Below, one piece after another: positions 1 through 8,367 of a stretch of DNA of 64,000 nucleotides (position 1 is its first letter; each line of letters starts with the position of its first letter). This DNA comes from JANQIV01 sp050117315. GTDB taxonomy: Bacteria > Bacteroidota > Ignavibacteria > Ignavibacteriales > Melioribacteraceae. The DNA is taken from the NCBI GenBank assembly GCA_050117315.1, contig JASFMY010000021.1, positions 1 to 64,000 of the forward strand, written 5' to 3'. The notes under the pieces were generated by a model. That model was not told the origin of the DNA. It did not search any database and saw only the letters and a program-made list of their open reading frames with translations. The position numbers and the translations under genes were made by a program.

Positions 1-243
1 CTCTAATTTTTGTAAAACTTTGTTAAATGTATCGTGAGACGGTATGCCATTGGGTAACTCTAATATTGTTTTTAACCATCCATATCTTTGTTGACCAAAT
101 TCTTCCATATCTACGAAATCTTCTCCATTACACACTAAGGTAGACAAGGCTATAAATATTATATCACTTAATTTGTGCTGACATCGGGTGACTACTCGGG
201 GGTCTGTGATTCTACTTAACGCTTCTTCGATTTTGTTTTCCAT
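1..243 (-). CDS. ISAs1-family transposase, N-terminal part (runs off window edge)
   Basis: Reading leftward from the ATG at 243 gives 81 open codons to the window edge, starting MENKIEEALSRITDPRV and containing LSDIIFIALSTLVCNGEDF and LPNGIPSHDTFNKVL. This matches, from memory, the N-terminal DDE_Tnp_1-associated domain of ISAs1-family (H-repeat) transposases; the catalytic DDE domain would lie left of the window. It mobilises its own insertion sequence by DDE chemistry. The IS end should lie between 244 and about 315, next to the stump of a GxxExxY gene, so the insertion may have truncated that gene. Whether the transposase is intact cannot be judged here. Confidence 0.85.
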   Translation of the reverse strand, partial: MENKIEEALSRITDPRVVTRCQHKLSDIIFIALSTLVCNGEDFVDMEEFGQQRYGWLKTILELPNGIPSHDTFNKVLQKLE

Positions 244-315
244 GCTTTTTTGAAAACAAACTTAACTTTTTTTTTCTATTTTAAACAGACAATCCATTTT
301 CTTTTTTTTGATGCG

Positions 316-498
316 TTTGCCCTAGATATTTTGGCAGAAAATAAAATAATTATTAAGTTAAAGTCTATTGACGCAATCCACCCAATTTACGAAGCACAAA
401 TATTAACTTATATGAAGTTTGCAGGAATTAAAACCGGGTTATTAATTAATTTCAATGCCACAAAACTAAAAGAAGGATTAAAGAGGTTCGTTTTTTAA
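316..498 (+). pseudogene. GxxExxY family protein, C-terminal remnant
   Basis: About 60 codons ending at the stop at 498 contain LAENKIIIKLKSIDAIHPIY, EAQILTYMKFAGIKTGLLIN and FNATKLKEGLKRFVF, which is the conserved C-terminal half of GxxExxY proteins (small proteins of unknown function, fold related to PD-(D/E)XK nucleases). The N-terminal half with the GxxExxY motif is missing: the residues read before about position 316 are low-complexity and unrelated. The reading frame is open back to an ATG at 250, but that start is probably fortuitous. The neighbouring transposase fragment suggests IS-mediated truncation. Confidence 0.65.
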
Positions 499-518
499 TT
501 CAGCTATAGGAGAATGAA

Positions 519-2459
519 ATGGCAAAAAATATAGTTTATCTTAACGGCGAATCATTAACTGTTGAAGATGTAATCAACATTGCTGAGAAAGGATATAAAG
601 TAGATTTCGATCCGGAGAAAAAAATAAACGGATTAACAATTGTACAGAAGTTAAAAAGCGACAGGGCAAAACTTGAAAAGCAGCTTGACGAACATCCCGA
701 AATAAAAATCTACGGTACAAACAAATTACACGGCGACCTAAAGTACGTTGATGTTGATAATGAAAAGCTTATGCTCTATCAAGAGAAGTATATTAAATCT
801 CACAACTGCGGAACAGGTAAGGTGCTTCCGGTTGAATACGTCCGTGCAATGATGGTTATCCGTTTAAATTCGTTTGCGAGATGTCAATCGGCAATGCGTT
901 ACGAAACATGCAAGCTGATGATCGACATGCTTAACAACTATGTCACCCCCTGGGTTTTGGAAGAAGGCTCTGTAGGCGCAAGCGGTGACCTTGTTCCTTT
1001 ATCAATGATTGCGGCTGTCCTGATAGGTTTACCTGAAGCTAAGGCTTTTGTAACGGATGAAAACTATTACCAAAAGAGTGATGCTGAAAAAGAGAAATTT
1101 ATACTCAGCCCGATAAGCGCACGCGCAGCATTAAAGAAAAGTGGATTAAAGCCGATTAAGCTCGGCCCAAAAGAAGCAATGGGTTTAACAAACGGCACTA
1201 ACTTGATTACTGCTTTCGCAGTGTTTGCTTTGCGTGATGCTGAAAATTTGTTAGCCAATGCATCGCTTTCCGCTGCAATGTCTTTGGAAGCAATTAGAGG
1301 AGAGACAGACGCCTTTGCCGATATAATTTATAAAAACCGTCCTCACCCCGGGCAGATAAAAATAGCAAAAGAAATGAAGTCTTTGTTGCAAGGTTCAAAA
1401 AGATGTTCGCGTACTGCACAGATGGACATTTTCATTAATAAACAAAATTCGCCGCTTGATTACGAAGACAAAATAAAAGAGCTTAAGCAAAAACTCTCCG
1501 AAGCAATTGACCAGATAACTTCAAAGAAATTTAAAGACATTGTACAGAAGTGTAAAAATAGAATTCTGAACTTTATTGATAAGCGTGAATTTGAAAAAGC
1601 ACACGATGTCGTTTCTCACGAATTGAAGAAAGATGTTCGTGATAATTTCTTGAATAAAATTATTTCAGGAAAAGAGTATGAAAATATAAACAGGAAAATT
1701 AGAAGGCTGCTATCCGTTTTCCCGTTCGATGAAAGGGTGCAGGACAGATACAGTTACAGAGCCGTTCCGCAAGTCCACGGCGCTACTTATGAAGCTGTTC
1801 AAAAGTTCAGGCAAAGCCTGGAAATTGAAATTAATTCGGTAACGGATAATCCTTTATTTGAATTCAAGAAAAACGGAATAAAAGCATACAGCGGTGCAAA
1901 CTTTCACGGTCAGCCGATGGCGGTAATGGTTGACTATTTAAAGATTGCTTTAACATCAATGGGATTGTGTACCGATAAAAGAGTATTCTCTTTATTGAGC
2001 AACCACTTAAATTACGGTTTACCTGCCGACCTGGCATACGATTCAGCCAATGCCGACGGGGGCTTAATGATTGCTCAATATGCCGGTGCGGCACGTGCAG
2101 CAGAAAGCAGGATACTTTCTAATCCCGCTTCGGTTATGTCGATATCAACCGCAGCAAACCAGGAGGACTTTGTATCAATGGGCAGCCTGGGTGTTGTTCA
2201 TCTTAAAAAAGTAATCGAAAATATTCAAAAGATTGTCGGTATAGAATTGCTTTGTACCGTAAGAGCTATACAACTGACATACAATAATCTGCCGGAACAT
2301 TTAAGAGAGCTAGGTAAAGGCACTTCAAAAGTCTATGAAAGTGTTGCCGGTCTTCTCGGCAAGGTTGGTGAAGATAAATACTTGCGCACCGATATGGAAA
2401 AAGTTATTCAGCTTGTTGAGTCGGGTGAGCTGGTTTCTGAAATGAAGGAAATATTTTGA
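519..2459 (+). CDS. Histidine/aromatic amino acid ammonia-lyase with internal insertion
   Basis: Member of the HAL/PAL/TAL lyase family, which removes ammonia from histidine, phenylalanine or tyrosine using the self-made MIO cofactor. The MIO triad Ala-Ser-Gly is at residues 154-156 inside GSVGASGDLVPLS. Other family motifs are present: SHNCGTG near 93-99 (His at the substrate-selectivity site, as in HAL/TAL), VQDRYSYRAVPQVHG at 406-420, NFHGQPMA and ANQEDFVSMG (HAL-like). At 646 aa it is longer than the usual 500-540: roughly residues 297-404 are a charged, helical insertion just before the VQDRYS loop, and the usual YGVNTGFG loop reads YGTNKLHGD. A clear AGGAG ribosome site precedes the ATG. 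No hut genes are nearby, so histidine use is not established. Confidence 0.85.
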   Translation: MAKNIVYLNGESLTVEDVINIAEKGYKVDFDPEKKINGLTIVQKLKSDRAKLEKQLDEHPEIKIYGTNKLHGDLKYVDVDNEKLMLYQEKYIKSHNCGTGKVLPVEYVRAMMVIRLNSFARCQSAMRYETCKLMIDMLNNYVTPWVLEEGSVGASGDLVPLSMIAAVLIGLPEAKAFVTDENYYQKSDAEKEKFILSPISARAALKKSGLKPIKLGPKEAMGLTNGTNLITAFAVFALRDAENLLANASLSAAMSLEAIRGETDAFADIIYKNRPHPGQIKIAKEMKSLLQGSKRCSRTAQMDIFINKQNSPLDYEDKIKELKQKLSEAIDQITSKKFKDIVQKCKNRILNFIDKREFEKAHDVVSHELKKDVRDNFLNKIISGKEYENINRKIRRLLSVFPFDERVQDRYSYRAVPQVHGATYEAVQKFRQSLEIEINSVTDNPLFEFKKNGIKAYSGANFHGQPMAVMVDYLKIALTSMGLCTDKRVFSLLSNHLNYGLPADLAYDSANADGGLMIAQYAGAARAAESRILSNPASVMSISTAANQEDFVSMGSLGVVHLKKVIENIQKIVGIELLCTVRAIQLTYNNLPEHLRELGKGTSKVYESVAGLLGKVGEDKYLRTDMEKVIQLVESGELVSEMKEIF

Positions 2460-2490
2460 TAAAAGATTATTATAATGCATATTATATAAT

Positions 2491-3390
2491 ATGAATTTTC
2501 AAGAGCCAAATATTTCTGAAATTAGAAAAGAGTTTAGTGATTACTCAGAAATAAACTTTTATAAAAAAGGTGGATTTAAAGTAGTATATAAAGCTAGAAT
2601 TAAAGATAACTATGAAGCATTAAAGTTAGTTTATATCCCTAATCCTAATGAGGTTAATTTAGATATAGAAGAAATAGAATCTGCAAAGAAAAGAGTGTTT
2701 AGAGAGATAAACTTATTAAATAATTGTATATCAAAAAACATAGTAAAACTTGGAAATCTTAAGCCAGTTGAAAAAAATATAGATACTAAAAATTTTATTG
2801 CATACTCAGAAGAGTTTATTGAAGGTGAAAATTTGTTTGAACTAATAAAAAAGAATTACGAACCTGATGAGAATGAAATACGGATTTTAGTGATTTCTAT
2901 ATTAGTAGCAATTAATGAATTATGGGATAAATCTAAATCAGTACACAGAGATATAAAGCCTTTAAATATTATTAAAACTAATCAATCTGAACGACCATTT
3001 GTTTTATTTGATTTAGGAATTGCTTTTAGTATTAATGAAACTCCTTTGACAGTTAATCCTCAAGGTAAATTTCCAATAGGTACAACACTATATTTAGCTC
3101 CTGAAATGTTTGATTCAAATTTTAGAAATTCAATAGATTTTAGAACTGACCTTTATGCATTAGGCGTGACAGCATATGAATATGCATCGAGAAAAAATCC
3201 TTTTTTCAAAGGTATTGAAAATCCACTATTAACTTTTACAAGGATTTTAAGAGAAGTTCCCCAAAAACTTAAGACTTTAAGGCCAGATTTATCTGATATG
3301 CTTTGTGAATTAATCGATCAGTGGATAAAGAAAAAACCTCACTTAAGACCAAGTAACATAAAAAGAATTATAAATAATCTAAAAAATTAG
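2491..3390 (+). CDS. Ser/Thr protein kinase (Hanks type), soluble
   Basis: A 299-aa protein that is essentially only a kinase domain and has no membrane segment. Visible motifs: glycine-rich loop region KKGGFKVVYKA (about 25-35), ATP-binding Lys45 in EALKLV, helix-C Glu72, HRDIKPLNI with catalytic Asp154 and Asn159, DLG (in place of DFG) at 174-176, and GTTLYLAPEM in the activation segment. All catalytic residues look intact. It ends two bases before the next gene and is AT-richer than the lyase upstream. The pairing with an unrecognised 397-aa partner and a nuclease-like gene suggests an accessory, perhaps antiviral, signalling module; that role is inference. Confidence 0.85.
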   Translation: MNFQEPNISEIRKEFSDYSEINFYKKGGFKVVYKARIKDNYEALKLVYIPNPNEVNLDIEEIESAKKRVFREINLLNNCISKNIVKLGNLKPVEKNIDTKNFIAYSEEFIEGENLFELIKKNYEPDENEIRILVISILVAINELWDKSKSVHRDIKPLNIIKTNQSERPFVLFDLGIAFSINETPLTVNPQGKFPIGTTLYLAPEMFDSNFRNSIDFRTDLYALGVTAYEYASRKNPFFKGIENPLLTFTRILREVPQKLKTLRPDLSDMLCELIDQWIKKKPHLRPSNIKRIINNLKN

Positions 3391-3392
3391 AT

Positions 3393-4586
3393 ATGAAAAC
3401 TTATGCTCAACATGGTTATGGGGATGGACAAAAAACTTCTTTAGGATTAGAAAATGATTATATAGATGGAGTGATTTTTAGTCCGAGGGATATATCAATT
3501 TCTAAATTAGAAGAAAAATTAAACGATTATAAAAAATATGAGAGAAAAGATTTTTTATTTGACTCTCAATTTTATGTATCATTATTGAAGAATCATCCAA
3601 AGTTAAATCTTAGTAAACTTGCAGAATACTTTGATTCCTATTTTCAATTTAAAACAAAAATTCAGCTGGAATCAGATAATCAAGTTAATGAAACAATAAA
3701 AAGGGTAATCGATTTTCAGGAAAATTTACCAACTACTGGAATCATAGCCCCAAATATATTAATATCAAGATCTTTTGATTCAATTGAAGGTGCTATTTCA
3801 AGAAACTTTATTAGAAATGCAAAAAATAATTATAATGGTTCAAAACCGTTGTATTGTACATTATGTATTTCAGCTGAATCCTTAATGAATTTAAATGAAT
3901 TACAAGAATTTCTTAGTATTATTACTTTGTTAGATAATCCTCCAGATGGATTTTATATTTTAGTTTCGCTTAGTCAATCGACATTATCAAATGAATTTTT
4001 TAATTCAGATTTAATAGCTAATTGGATGTTATTAAACTACAGTCTAACCCTTAATGGTTTTGAAGTTATTAATGGTTATTCTGATATATTATCTCCTACG
4101 TTGGTTATAGCGGGGGCAGATGCTGTTAGTACAGGTTGGTGGTCAAATTTAAGAAGATTTTCGATTGAAAAATTTACACCTATTCAACAAGAAGGTGGTA
4201 GTTTACCAATAATAAGGTACTACTCAAAAGCACTATTTAAAAGAATAAGATTTGATGAATTAGCAGCATTAAAAGAAAAATTTCCAGAGGTCTTAAATAA
4301 TCTGGAAACTGATAATTTTTATTTGAGTAGGGATGACAATAGTGAGTTAAATCGAACTGAAGAAATTTTGCAAAGTTGGGAAACATTAAAAAAACTCTCC
4401 AATACTTACGATGAAAATATTAGTCTTGAAGACAAGATTCAAAAACTCTCCGAAGATTTAGACGAAGCCCATGATTTGTTTACCAAAATAAATTATTTCT
4501 ATAATCTTAATAGAAAATCAAGAGAATATCACATAGAACCTATGCTTAATGGTATAACGAAATTTAAGAAAATTGCAGAAATTTAA
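3393..4586 (+). CDS. Unrecognised 397-aa protein coupled to the kinase
   Basis: No family could be named. It starts two bases after the kinase stop, so the two are very likely co-translated. The N-terminus has MKTYAQHGYGDGQK followed by strand-like segments GVIFSPRD (26-33) and FLFDSQFY (54-61); alternating strands and helices continue (IIAPNIL, LYCTLCIS, GFYILVSL, PTLVIAGADAV then STGWWSNLRRF near 240-255). This periodicity suggests a beta/alpha (TIM-barrel-like) fold, but that is a guess from pattern. The last 80 or so residues are charged and helical. No signal peptide or membrane segment. Its 3' end overlaps the convergent nuclease-like gene by 23 bp. Confidence 0.75.
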   Translation: MKTYAQHGYGDGQKTSLGLENDYIDGVIFSPRDISISKLEEKLNDYKKYERKDFLFDSQFYVSLLKNHPKLNLSKLAEYFDSYFQFKTKIQLESDNQVNETIKRVIDFQENLPTTGIIAPNILISRSFDSIEGAISRNFIRNAKNNYNGSKPLYCTLCISAESLMNLNELQEFLSIITLLDNPPDGFYILVSLSQSTLSNEFFNSDLIANWMLLNYSLTLNGFEVINGYSDILSPTLVIAGADAVSTGWWSNLRRFSIEKFTPIQQEGGSLPIIRYYSKALFKRIRFDELAALKEKFPEVLNNLETDNFYLSRDDNSELNRTEEILQSWETLKKLSNTYDENISLEDKIQKLSEDLDEAHDLFTKINYFYNLNRKSREYHIEPMLNGITKFKKIAEI

Positions 4587-5103
4587 ATCTTGTTGAAAAC
4601 TTAAGTAAAGCTTTTCTTTTTGCCGCAATTGACAATTCTTTCTTTTTTCTAGGTGTGTAAATTTTGTCAATTTTTCTATTAACGAAATCAAACGACCAAA
4701 TCCCTACTTCCAACTCTTTAAAGATATGTAAATTTTTCCTTGCAGATTTTATATTCTCATTCGGTAAAACAACGATCACTCGATTAGAAAAAAATTTATA
4801 TCTAAACGCTTGCTTAACAGCTGTTCTCCAATCTTTAATTTTGATTTCAAAGCTTGTTATTATTTTTCTAACAATTTTATCTTTGTCAGTTTTTGAATAA
4901 GCATATTCTAACAATACTAAATCAGCTATTCCATAACCATTTAGATTTAATTCCTTAGCTAATAAAAAATGCTTGCCTTCCAGATTTAATGATTTGACAA
5001 GACTTTTGCTAAAGATATTTAAAAATCTATTCTCACCTTTTTTTTGTGATTCGAAAGTTGGTAAATTTTTTGCGGGTTGATATTTACTTAGAGAAACTGG
5101 CAT
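4564..5103 (-). CDS. PD-(D/E)XK nuclease-like protein
   Basis: The 179-aa product has the layout of a PD-(D/E)XK domain: GYGIADLVLLE with Asp61, a strand then SFEIKIKDW with Glu86-x-Lys88, and a following helix AVKQAFRYKFF carrying Gln98 and Tyr102, then the strand NRVIVVLP. This is the order of catalytic Asp, Glu-x-Lys and helix residues seen in restriction-type and Vsr/RecB-like nucleases; the assignment is by motif only. The basic C-terminus could contact nucleic acid. It converges on the kinase-397-aa pair with a 23-bp overlap and shares their AT-rich composition, so it may belong to the same island although transcribed from the other side. Confidence 0.65.
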   Translation of the reverse strand: MPVSLSKYQPAKNLPTFESQKKGENRFLNIFSKSLVKSLNLEGKHFLLAKELNLNGYGIADLVLLEYAYSKTDKDKIVRKIITSFEIKIKDWRTAVKQAFRYKFFSNRVIVVLPNENIKSARKNLHIFKELEVGIWSFDFVNRKIDKIYTPRKKKELSIAAKRKALLKFSTRFKFLQFS

Positions 5104-5150
5104 AAGGGCATTCTAAAGTTTTAGTGTAATATATAGAATTTATAAGAAAA

Positions 5151-5409
5151 TTAATAGTTATAAAAAAAATACTTTTTATACTTGCGAATAAACTCTTCAA
5201 CTTCGTGAAGTCCGCACAGGTAAATTAAGTAATCATTGTCCGGCAGGTGTTCGACGATTTTACCATTAAAACAGTATGAGAATTATTTCTTTTTACTTTT
5301 TCAAGATCATTTATAATAGACAAAAGTATAAGGCCATATTTTGGGGAAGAGTTTCCTCGTTTATATTTAAACTTTCCCCTTTACCAAGTAATTGAGAAAT
5401 AAAATTCAT
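5151..5409 (-). pseudogene. Frameshifted small gene downstream of phoH
   Basis: An ATG overlaps the PhoH stop codon as TAATG. Three consecutive reading-frame segments then read sensibly: MNFISQLLGKGESLNINEET with LPQNMAL, next ILLSIINDLEKVKRNNSHTV, and last GKIVEHLPDNDYLIYLCGLH with EVEEFIRKYKKYFFYNY and a stop at 5151. Joining them needs two single-base shifts, each next to a short T run, giving a protein of about 85 aa. No family recognised. It is either a decayed gene translationally coupled to the PhoH-type gene or an intact gene damaged by two base-calling deletions. Confidence 0.4.
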
Positions 5410-6758
5410 TATAATAAATTACTTGCCAACTCTGCAAGTTCTGAACGTTCACCTTTTTCAAGATTTACGTGGGCATAAAGTTTCTGACCTTTAAAATGAT
5501 CAATCAAATACGATAAACCATTTGACATCGCATCAAGATACGGATGGTCTATCTGGTAGACATCGCCGGTTAAAACTATCTTTGCTCCTTCGCCTGCACG
5601 GGTAATAATTGTTTTTACTTCATGCGGAGTTAAGTTTTGGGCTTCATCAACTATAAAGAAAATTCTTTGCAGACTTCTACCGCGAATATAACTCAACGGT
5701 TCAATTACAAGTTTATCGTCCTTAACCATATTATTGATAACAATATACTTGCTGTCGGTCTCTTTAAATTGATCTTGAATTACTTTTAAATTATCCCAGA
5801 GAGGCTGCATATAAGGTGCAAGCTTGCTGTCAACATCACCGGGCAGGAAGCCAAGGTCTTTATTGCTCAATGGGACTACCGGCCTTGCAATATATATCTG
5901 TCTGTAAAATTTTCTACTCTGTAAAGCGCTTGCAAGTGCAAGTAAAGTTTTACCTGTTCCTGCCTTGCCTGTTAAAGTAACCAAAGGAATATCGTTATTC
6001 GATAAGGCATCAACGGCAAAAGTCTGCTCGGCATTTCTCGGCATAATACCGTACACGGCATTTTTATCAATGCGTCTGAATATTTGCATCTCCTGGTCGA
6101 GATAAGCCAGCACAGACCGGTTTGCATTACGGATGATAAAATATTTATTAGGAATTAAATCGTTTACAAAATGATCTTTGATTTCTTCAAACGGCACTTC
6201 GTAAGGAGGAGAAAAAAACATTTGAAGAATTTCATCATCAAAATCTTCTTCAAAAGCTCTGCCGGTATAAAGATGTTCAACACTTTGAATTTTATCAGTA
6301 GTATAATCCTGTGCTTGAAGACCCAAAGACTTCGCCTTCATTCTTAGGTTAACATCTTTGGTAACGAGGATTACCCTGTTTTTTGAACGCGATGTTTTTG
6401 ATATATCCAGTGCACAGCTTAAAACACGGTGATCCGGGTTGTCTTCCCTAAAAGCTTCTTGTACATCCTGGTTTAATCCCTTGGTAATAAAAATTCTTAC
6501 TTTGCCTTTCCCGTCACCAAGAGGAATACCGCCGTTAAATATTGCATCGCCGGTTATTTTATCAAGAGTTCTGGTAAATTCTCTTGCATTTAAATTGATT
6601 ACTTGACTTCCCCTTTTGAAGTGGTCAATTTCGCCGATTACTGCCAGAGGAATGACAATATTATTTTCTTGAAATTGGTGTATACATGTGGGGTCGTGCA
6701 GAATTACATTTGTATCTAAAATGAACGTTTTAGGAGATTTGGACTTAGACATATACAA
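5409..6758 (-). CDS. PhoH-type ATPase with N-terminal PIN domain (YlaK/PhoH2-like)
   Basis: A 449-aa fusion of a PIN ribonuclease domain and a PhoH ATPase. The PIN part begins TFILDTNVILHDP (Asp15) and has the second acidic site in VIGEIDHFKRG. The ATPase part carries Walker A TGKAGTGKTLLA (264-271), a Walker B FFIVDEAQNLTPHEV and the sensor ITRAGEGAKIVLTGD. PhoH2 proteins of this arrangement are sequence-dependent RNA helicase/ribonucleases. Length is usual for the family. Two in-frame ATGs lie at codons 1 and 3 and no clear ribosome site separates them. The overlapping TAATG at its end implies coupling to the broken small gene that follows. Confidence 0.93.
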   Translation of the reverse strand: MYMSKSKSPKTFILDTNVILHDPTCIHQFQENNIVIPLAVIGEIDHFKRGSQVINLNAREFTRTLDKITGDAIFNGGIPLGDGKGKVRIFITKGLNQDVQEAFREDNPDHRVLSCALDISKTSRSKNRVILVTKDVNLRMKAKSLGLQAQDYTTDKIQSVEHLYTGRAFEEDFDDEILQMFFSPPYEVPFEEIKDHFVNDLIPNKYFIIRNANRSVLAYLDQEMQIFRRIDKNAVYGIMPRNAEQTFAVDALSNNDIPLVTLTGKAGTGKTLLALASALQSRKFYRQIYIARPVVPLSNKDLGFLPGDVDSKLAPYMQPLWDNLKVIQDQFKETDSKYIVINNMVKDDKLVIEPLSYIRGRSLQRIFFIVDEAQNLTPHEVKTIITRAGEGAKIVLTGDVYQIDHPYLDAMSNGLSYLIDHFKGQKLYAHVNLEKGERSELAELASNLL

Positions 6759-6905
6759 CAGTTTAATTAAAAAATCATACCAAATATATTCAAATTAAAA
6801 TTCAAGTTAAATGAATTTATTGTAAAGATTATTTGAAATCAATTTCCATGGTTTGCTTCAAAGTATTAATTTTGTCATTTTAATGTAAAAGTTTTAGAGG
6901 ATACT

Positions 6906-8270
6906 ATGGCTATCCAATCAATTAACCCGGCTACTAATGAAATCTTAAAGACTTATGATGAATATTCAATTGAAAAGGTAAATAATATCATTGATGAAGC
7001 CTATGAGGCTTTCTTGGGCTGGCGGTTATCTCCCTTTGTCGAAAGAAGAGAATTGATGTTGAACGCCGCAAGAATTTTAAGAAAATATAATAAAGGATAT
7101 GCAGAAACAATTTCACTAGAAATGGGAAAAATAATCAGCGAGTCTCTCGCCGAAGTTGAAAAGTGTGCCTGGGTATGCGAGTATTACGCTGAAAATGCCG
7201 AACAAATTTTAAGTAACGAAAAGATTGAAACAGATGCATCTGAAAGTTATGTAAGGTTTGATCCGATAGGAGTAGTACTTGCGGTAATGCCATGGAATTT
7301 CCCGTTCTGGCAGGTGTTTAGGTTTGCTGTGCCGGCATTGATGGCGGGTAATGCGGGGTTACTGAAACATGCATCAAATGTACCTCAATGTGCACTCGCT
7401 ATTGAAGATATTTTTAACAGGGCAGGATTCCCGGATAATTTATTCAGAACACTTCTAGTAAGTTCCAAACGAGTAACAGATATAATTAAAAATAATCATG
7501 TAAAAGCAATTACATTAACAGGCAGCGAACCTGCGGGAATGAAAGTGGCAGAACTTAGCGGGTATAATTTAAAGAAAACAGTTTTGGAACTTGGCGGCAG
7601 CGACCCGTTTATTGTTCTTGCCGATGCAGATATTGATACGGCTGTAAAGGTTGGTGTTCAGGCAAGAATGATAAATAACGGCCAGAGTTGTATTGCAGCC
7701 AAACGGTTTATTATAGAGGAATCAATAGCCGATGAATTTGAATCGAAGTTTATTGATGAAATGAGTAAGCTTAATATCGGCAACCCATTGGATGAATATA
7801 CAAAACAAGGCACAATGGCAAGAGAGGATTTATTGTTAGAGTTAGATGAACAAGTAAAACAATCAATCAAAGCCGGGGCAAAACCATTACTTGGCTGTGA
7901 AAGATATGATAAAGAGGGTGTGTTTTATAAAGCATCTGTCTTAACTAATGTTGCTAAAGGAATGCCTTGTTACGATGAAGAACTATTCGGCCCGGTTGCT
8001 GCAATAATAAGAGCACAAAACGAAAACGATGCAATTAGAATTGCAAATGATTCTGACTTTGGTTTGGGCGCATCGCTTTGGACAAACAATTTGGAGAAAG
8101 CAGAAATACTTGCTGAGTTTATCGAATCAGGCTCGGTATTTATAAACGGATTAGTAAAATCGGATCCCCGTTTACCATTTGGAGGTGTAAAGAAATCCGG
8201 TTACGGGCGTGAGCTTTCTCACTACGGGATAAAAGAATTTGTGAATATTAAAACTGTTTGGATAAAATAA
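6906..8270 (+). CDS. gabD: NAD(P)-dependent aldehyde dehydrogenase, succinate-semialdehyde dehydrogenase-like
   Basis: Aldehyde dehydrogenase superfamily, 454 aa. It shows VMPWNFPFWQVFRF with Asn131, the nucleotide-fold motif LTGSEPAG, LELGGSDPFIVL with general-base Glu228 and NNGQSCIAAKRF with catalytic Cys262, then EELFGPVAAI and LPFGGVKKSGYGREL. The sequence resembles the short GabD/Sad type that oxidises succinate semialdehyde to succinate in 4-aminobutyrate breakdown. The substrate is an assignment by similarity from memory; no GABA transaminase is adjacent. An AGAGGA-like ribosome site precedes the ATG. Confidence 0.88.
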   Translation: MAIQSINPATNEILKTYDEYSIEKVNNIIDEAYEAFLGWRLSPFVERRELMLNAARILRKYNKGYAETISLEMGKIISESLAEVEKCAWVCEYYAENAEQILSNEKIETDASESYVRFDPIGVVLAVMPWNFPFWQVFRFAVPALMAGNAGLLKHASNVPQCALAIEDIFNRAGFPDNLFRTLLVSSKRVTDIIKNNHVKAITLTGSEPAGMKVAELSGYNLKKTVLELGGSDPFIVLADADIDTAVKVGVQARMINNGQSCIAAKRFIIEESIADEFESKFIDEMSKLNIGNPLDEYTKQGTMAREDLLLELDEQVKQSIKAGAKPLLGCERYDKEGVFYKASVLTNVAKGMPCYDEELFGPVAAIIRAQNENDAIRIANDSDFGLGASLWTNNLEKAEILAEFIESGSVFINGLVKSDPRLPFGGVKKSGYGRELSHYGIKEFVNIKTVWIK

Positions 8271-8295
8271 AAATCTTTAAGTTGTCATTTCGAAT

Positions 8296-8340
8296 CCCCG
8301 GCTTGAGCCGGGGTGAGAAATCTCTCCCTTTTAGAGGGAG
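8296..8340. repeat. Two tandem hairpins between gabD and the phosphatase gene
   Basis: CCCCGGC-TTGA-GCCGGGG (8296-8313) is a perfect 7-bp GC stem, followed by CTCCCT-TTTAG-AGGGAG (8324-8340). They are embedded in GTCATTTCGAATCCCC...GAGAAATCT, which resembles extragenic palindromic repeats common in this group. There is no T tract after either stem, so a mobile or processing element is as likely as a terminator. Confidence 0.6.
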
Positions 8341-8367
8341 TACAAATTTTATTGAATTATTAATATT

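Noticed and set aside
250..315. N-terminal extension of the GxxExxY remnant (ATG at 250)
   Set aside because: The residues are low-complexity, Phe-rich and unlike the family; a chance start within IS-end sequence is more likely.
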